A stretch of 64,000 bases of DNA from CAVEFW01 sp964579575. Its GTDB lineage: Bacteria; Actinomycetota; Coriobacteriia; Coriobacteriales; Eggerthellaceae. Below, one piece after another: positions 60,849-64,000 of this stretch. The notes beneath the pieces were generated by a model. It saw only the letters and a program-made list of their open reading frames with translations. It was not told the DNA's origin and made no database searches. Location of the stretch: contig CAZOGL010000001.1 of NCBI GenBank assembly GCA_964579575.1, positions 1 through 64,000 of the forward strand, in the 5' to 3' direction. Position 1 is the stretch's first letter. Every line of letters starts with the position of its first letter. A program made the position numbers and the translations under genes.

Positions 60849-62450
60849 CTATGCGGAGATCTTTTCGACAGGGGGAACATCACCTTTGTACATCTCGCCA
60901 TCGATGGTAGTGCCGATGGTCTTCTTGAGGACGAGAAGGACGACAATGACGAGGGCAATGCCAAGGATGAGGCAGATAACCGCATTCTGGACGAAGCCAG
61001 CGACGATAAAGCATACGAAGCTGATAGCCGCGACGGTTATAGCGTAGGGCAACTGGGTGCTGACGTGTGTGATGTGGTTGACGTTAGCTCCAGCAGATGC
61101 CATGACGGTTGTATCCGAGATGGGGCTGCAATGGTCACCGCACACCGCACCGGCGAGGCAAGCAGAGATGCCGATGGTGAGCAGCGTGGGGTCGTTTGTG
61201 AAGATGGGGAGGACGATCGGGATGAGGATGCCGAACGTGCCCCAGCTTGTGCCGGTGGCAAACGCCAACCCCGCGGCGACAAGGAAGATGATGGCGGGAA
61301 GCATATTGAACAGGCCGCCAGCAACGCCCTCCATGGCGCCAGCAACAAACACGTCCGCGCCGAGCAGGCCAGTCATGTCCTTGAGGGTGATGGCCAGCGT
61401 CAGGATCAGGAGGGCGGGGCACATAGAATGGAAGCCGACCGTCAAGCATTCCATCGCGTCCTTGAAATTGACGACGCGACGGATGAGCAGGAAGATGATA
61501 GAGACAACCAGCGCGATGATGGAACCCCAAGGCAAGCCGACGAAGGCGTCGGTGTTGCCGAATGCGTTGATAACATCGCCGCAGTACTCGGACTCGGGAT
61601 CGAAGAATCCGCCGACATAGAGCATTCCGATGACGCAGAAAACAATCAGGATGATGACGGGAATGAGCATGTCCCAAAGGCTTGCGCGCTTCTCAACGAT
61701 AGGTTGGTCGTTGCCAAGGGATCCAATGTCGCCGGATCGATATGCTTCGAGTTCCGCTTTGGCCATAGGACCGTAATCGAAACCCATGATGACGATGACG
61801 ATGACGAAGGCGATGGTCAAAAGCGAATAGAAGTTGAACGGGATGGCGCTGATGAACAGCTGGATTCCGTCGACGTTAAGGTCGCTTGCCACGCCGGAGA
61901 CGGCGGCCGCCCATGAGGAGACCGGTGCGATCATGCAAATCGGTGCGGCGGTCGCATCGATGATATAGGAGAGTTTTGCGCGGGACACGAGCGTACTGTC
62001 GGTGACGGGGCGCATGACCGATCCGACGGTGAGGCAGTTGAAATAGTCATCGATGAAGATGAGGACGCCGAGGACGAACGCGGCGAGCTGTGCCCCTGTT
62101 CGGGTCTTGAGGTGCTTTGCCGCCCACTTGCCAAACGCCGCAGCGCCACCGGTCGCGTTCACGAGGGCGACCATGATGCCAAGTATGACCAAGAAGAGGA
62201 AGATGCCGGCATTGTCTGCGACGGCGTTGATAAGTCCGCCAGTCATGACCTTCTCCCCGGTCTCCGAGTCGACGACGGGGGCTCCGCTGATGATGGTGTC
62301 CACGGTGCCTACGGGGTCAAGTCCGGCGACAAGGACGGCGCCGACAATTACGCCGACGAACAAGGAGCTGTACGTCTCCTTCGTGATGAGTGCGAGAACG
62401 ATTGCCACAATCGGAGGTAGCAATGCCCAGGCAGTGTTGACAAATTCCAT
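60849..62450 (-). CDS. Na+/H+ antiporter, NhaC family
   Basis: A 533-residue protein with about 12 helices. Typical NhaC segments are FIDDYFNCLTVGSVMRPVTD, IDATAAPICMIAPVSSWAA, AFATGTSWGTFGILIPIVLPI and CGDHCSPISDTTVMASAGA. Members exchange Na+ for H+ or carry amino acids or organic acids such as malate-lactate, so the substrate is open. ATG 62450 has aaggga upstream. Confidence 0.9.
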   Translation of the reverse strand: MEFVNTAWALLPPIVAIVLALITKETYSSLFVGVIVGAVLVAGLDPVGTVDTIISGAPVVDSETGEKVMTGGLINAVADNAGIFLFLVILGIMVALVNATGGAAAFGKWAAKHLKTRTGAQLAAFVLGVLIFIDDYFNCLTVGSVMRPVTDSTLVSRAKLSYIIDATAAPICMIAPVSSWAAAVSGVASDLNVDGIQLFISAIPFNFYSLLTIAFVIVIVIMGFDYGPMAKAELEAYRSGDIGSLGNDQPIVEKRASLWDMLIPVIILIVFCVIGMLYVGGFFDPESEYCGDVINAFGNTDAFVGLPWGSIIALVVSIIFLLIRRVVNFKDAMECLTVGFHSMCPALLILTLAITLKDMTGLLGADVFVAGAMEGVAGGLFNMLPAIIFLVAAGLAFATGTSWGTFGILIPIVLPIFTNDPTLLTIGISACLAGAVCGDHCSPISDTTVMASAGANVNHITHVSTQLPYAITVAAISFVCFIVAGFVQNAVICLILGIALVIVVLLVLKKTIGTTIDGEMYKGDVPPVEKISA

Positions 62451-62625
62451 AAGATCCCTTCTGTCTCATCGAACTGCTTTGCTATCGGGATTATACGGCT
62501 CGATGTTTTTCCGCCGTGCAGAAGGAAGGCGGCGGCACTATTTAGCCGCCAACGCGCAATTTTTGTCGTCATCGGTACAAGGAAGACGGTTCCCCTCAAG
62601 GAAAAATCGGGCTGCAGGTTCGATC

Positions 62626-62699
62626 ATCGACGTCGCAAGGGTGACTATCGACGTTGCAAGGGTGCCCATCGATATCGCAAGGTCGACTAACGACGTCCC
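62626..62699. repeat. 21-bp tandem units crossing a stop codon
   Basis: Three full units of atcgacgtcgcaagggtgact type (62626, 62647, 62668) and part of a fourth (62689). The TAG of the minus-strand EamA gene (62687-62689) lies at the junction of the last two units. Confidence 0.88.
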
Positions 62700-63556
62700 T
62701 TTAACTTTGTGGGCAAGACCTCCGAGACGATGATGGCCGCGAATATCAAGACAAAACCGAAGAGGATCTTTGCGCTTACGGTCTCGGCCCCCAAGACGAC
62801 GCTGAAGAGGACCCCGAAAGGAGACTCAAGGCTGAGCAGCAAGCTTGCGGATGCGGGTGGGACGTTTGCCTGTCCGATGTTTTGGAACAACAGGGCGAGC
62901 GCGGTACAGGCGACGGCGAGGTAGGCCAAAGCTCCGGCTTGGGAGAGGTCGAGGGTCACAAGAGGGGAGACGTCGGCCCCGGTTACCAACGCTACGATTG
63001 CCGAGCACAAGGCAACGCCTGCAAACTGCCACATGGTGAGCACATAGATATTACGTCCCTGGCTGAACTTCGACACTATGACGATGTGGATGGCGTAAAA
63101 CACGGCGCAGGCAAGGGTGAGAAGATCCCCGATGTTGACGCCGCCCTCGTTGCCGACACTGACGAACCCGATACCGCAAAAGCAAAGAAGCGCTGCGCCG
63201 ATGTTGAACAGCGTAGGCTTCTTTTTTGTGGCAAACCACGCGAAGAAGGGAACCAAAACGCAATAAGTGCCGGTCAAAAACGCGTTTTTGCCTGGTGTGG
63301 TGTATTGGATGCCGACGGTCTGAAGGTAGTACGCGCAAAAAAGCGCCAACCCGAACAACAGGCCAAACCCGATATGGTCCCTTGTGAGATAGAGCGCGCG
63401 ATGCTTTGCAAATACGAGAGCGAGAAGCACGGCTGCAATGGAGAAACGCACCGTGAGGATGAGGGAAGGATCGAGAAAGTCCGTCGCACCCTTGACGATG
63501 ACGAAGGAGCTTCCCCATATGATGGTGGCAAGAACGATTAACAGGCGGTATTTCAC
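62687..63556 (-). CDS. EamA/DMT family transporter
   Basis: A 289-residue protein with ten helices in two EamA halves (MKYRLLIVLATIIWGSSFVIVKGA; NIGDLLTLACAVFYAIHIVIVSKF). GTG start with a weak site. The gene lies 24 bases downstream of a LysR-type regulator on the same strand, so the two are probably one operon. The substrate is unknown. The last residues (KLKGRR) enter a tandem repeat. Confidence 0.87.
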   Translation of the reverse strand: MKYRLLIVLATIIWGSSFVIVKGATDFLDPSLILTVRFSIAAVLLALVFAKHRALYLTRDHIGFGLLFGLALFCAYYLQTVGIQYTTPGKNAFLTGTYCVLVPFFAWFATKKKPTLFNIGAALLCFCGIGFVSVGNEGGVNIGDLLTLACAVFYAIHIVIVSKFSQGRNIYVLTMWQFAGVALCSAIVALVTGADVSPLVTLDLSQAGALAYLAVACTALALLFQNIGQANVPPASASLLLSLESPFGVLFSVVLGAETVSAKILFGFVLIFAAIIVSEVLPTKLKGRR

Positions 63557-63580
63557 GGTCGATCCAATCAGGTTTGTTCG

Positions 63581-64000
63581 TTAGAGGTTTGCTCGATAGC
63601 CCTTGGGCCATGTGTTGGAGAATCCCTTGGCGATGTTTATGAACTCCTCCACTGCGGGTGAGGGGGACGGGGCAAGGAGCGTGCCGATACCGAAATCGAG
63701 ATAGCGTTGGGGGCTGAGGGGGCGAATCGCGACACGTCCCTGCGCCATCCACTCATCGGCGATGCCGTTACAGCAAAGACAGATACCCAAACCTGCACCT
63801 ACCATGGAAAAGGCCGTGTAGCAATCGGTGGCAGTGAACCGAATATCGGGCTCGATGTTGCGTTGTCGCATGAGGCGCTCCGCAAAGGTCTCCCCCTCGG
63901 GGTGGATGCGGATATAAGGTTGTCCATCGAGCTCGGCGAGAAGGATTGATTGGTGGCGCGTTAAAGGACTGTTTGCCGGAAGCCAGGCAACGAGTTCTTG
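63581..64000 (-). CDS. LysR-type transcriptional regulator, C-terminal part (runs off the window)
   Basis: The frame is open from the right edge to the stop at 63581 (139 residues). It reads as the second half of a LysR effector-binding domain: LAELDGQPYIRI, then IRFTATDCYTAFSMVGAGLGICLC, and an end resembling AVEEFINIAKGF. The N-terminal winged helix must lie beyond position 64000. It probably controls the EamA gene directly downstream, although such regulators more often act on divergent genes. Confidence 0.85.
   Translation of the reverse strand, partial: QELVAWLPANSPLTRHQSILLAELDGQPYIRIHPEGETFAERLMRQRNIEPDIRFTATDCYTAFSMVGAGLGICLCCNGIADEWMAQGRVAIRPLSPQRYLDFGIGTLLAPSPSPAVEEFINIAKGFSNTWPKGYRANL

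Noticed and set aside
60828..61916. A 362-codon plus-strand frame opposite the NhaC gene
   Set aside because: Asp-rich complement of transmembrane sequence; the minus strand carries the NhaC motifs.

Overview
The window looks like a chromosomal segment from an anaerobic actinobacterium of the class Coriobacteriia (Eggerthellaceae-like). This rests on moderately high G+C and the gene mix: aryl-2-oxoacid (indolepyruvate) ferredoxin oxidoreductase with a PaaK-type CoA ligase, a TAXI/TRAP transporter, a giant acyl-CoA-dehydratase-activase-like protein, NhaC- and NhaD-type antiporters, a CIRCE-controlled htpG and a Gram-positive style Tad pilus locus. The taxon is an inference. Seven runs of exactly 100 N are assembly gaps of unknown true length; they interrupt or end genes and create apparent frame changes that should not be read as frameshifts.

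Layout. 0-5 kb: surface O-acylation pair (MBOAT acyltransferase plus DHHW/AlgX-like partner), a small charged protein and tRNA methyltransferase trmO. 5-16 kb: purL, two small membrane proteins on the minus strand, serS, a single-pass membrane protein, a stand-alone cyanophycin-synthetase-N-like domain, a YtxH/PRC-barrel envelope-stress pair, and a class I aldolase. 16-24 kb: tRNA-Leu(CAA), htpG with promoter and CIRCE operator, a DUF2064 protein, an MHS-type symporter, an EamA exporter and an arginine:glycine amidinotransferase-like enzyme. 23-30 kb: TAXI lipoprotein and fused TRAP permease, an RmlD-like reductase, and an intracellular leucine-rich-repeat protein. 30-37 kb: the 1480-residue activase/dehydratase fusion, a membrane protein with a degenerate zinc-protease motif, UspA and tRNA-Val(TAC).

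37-47 kb is a compact Tad/Flp pilus operon (cpaB, tadZ, tadA, tadB, tadC, flp, three TadE-like pseudopilins, a large TadG-like protein, an exported protein, a DUF192 protein), followed by a zinc-ribbon protein. 47-64 kb: thrC with a ModE-like HTH gene, a second UspA, an NhaD/ArsB-type carrier, prs, pth, a DHA2 drug exporter, purE, iorA-iorB, paaK, an NhaC antiporter, and an EamA exporter behind a LysR regulator cut by the window edge.

The most unusual feature is not a gene. Short degenerate tandem repeats (12-51 bp units, 2-4 copies) occur throughout the window. They sit repeatedly at or across stop codons (trmO, RmlD-like, iorB, NhaD-type, EamA at 62.7 kb), in low-complexity protein tails and linkers (DHHW protein, 12 kb membrane protein, TadB, IorA), and beside several assembly gaps. 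This suggests an expansion-prone repeat population that also breaks the assembly.
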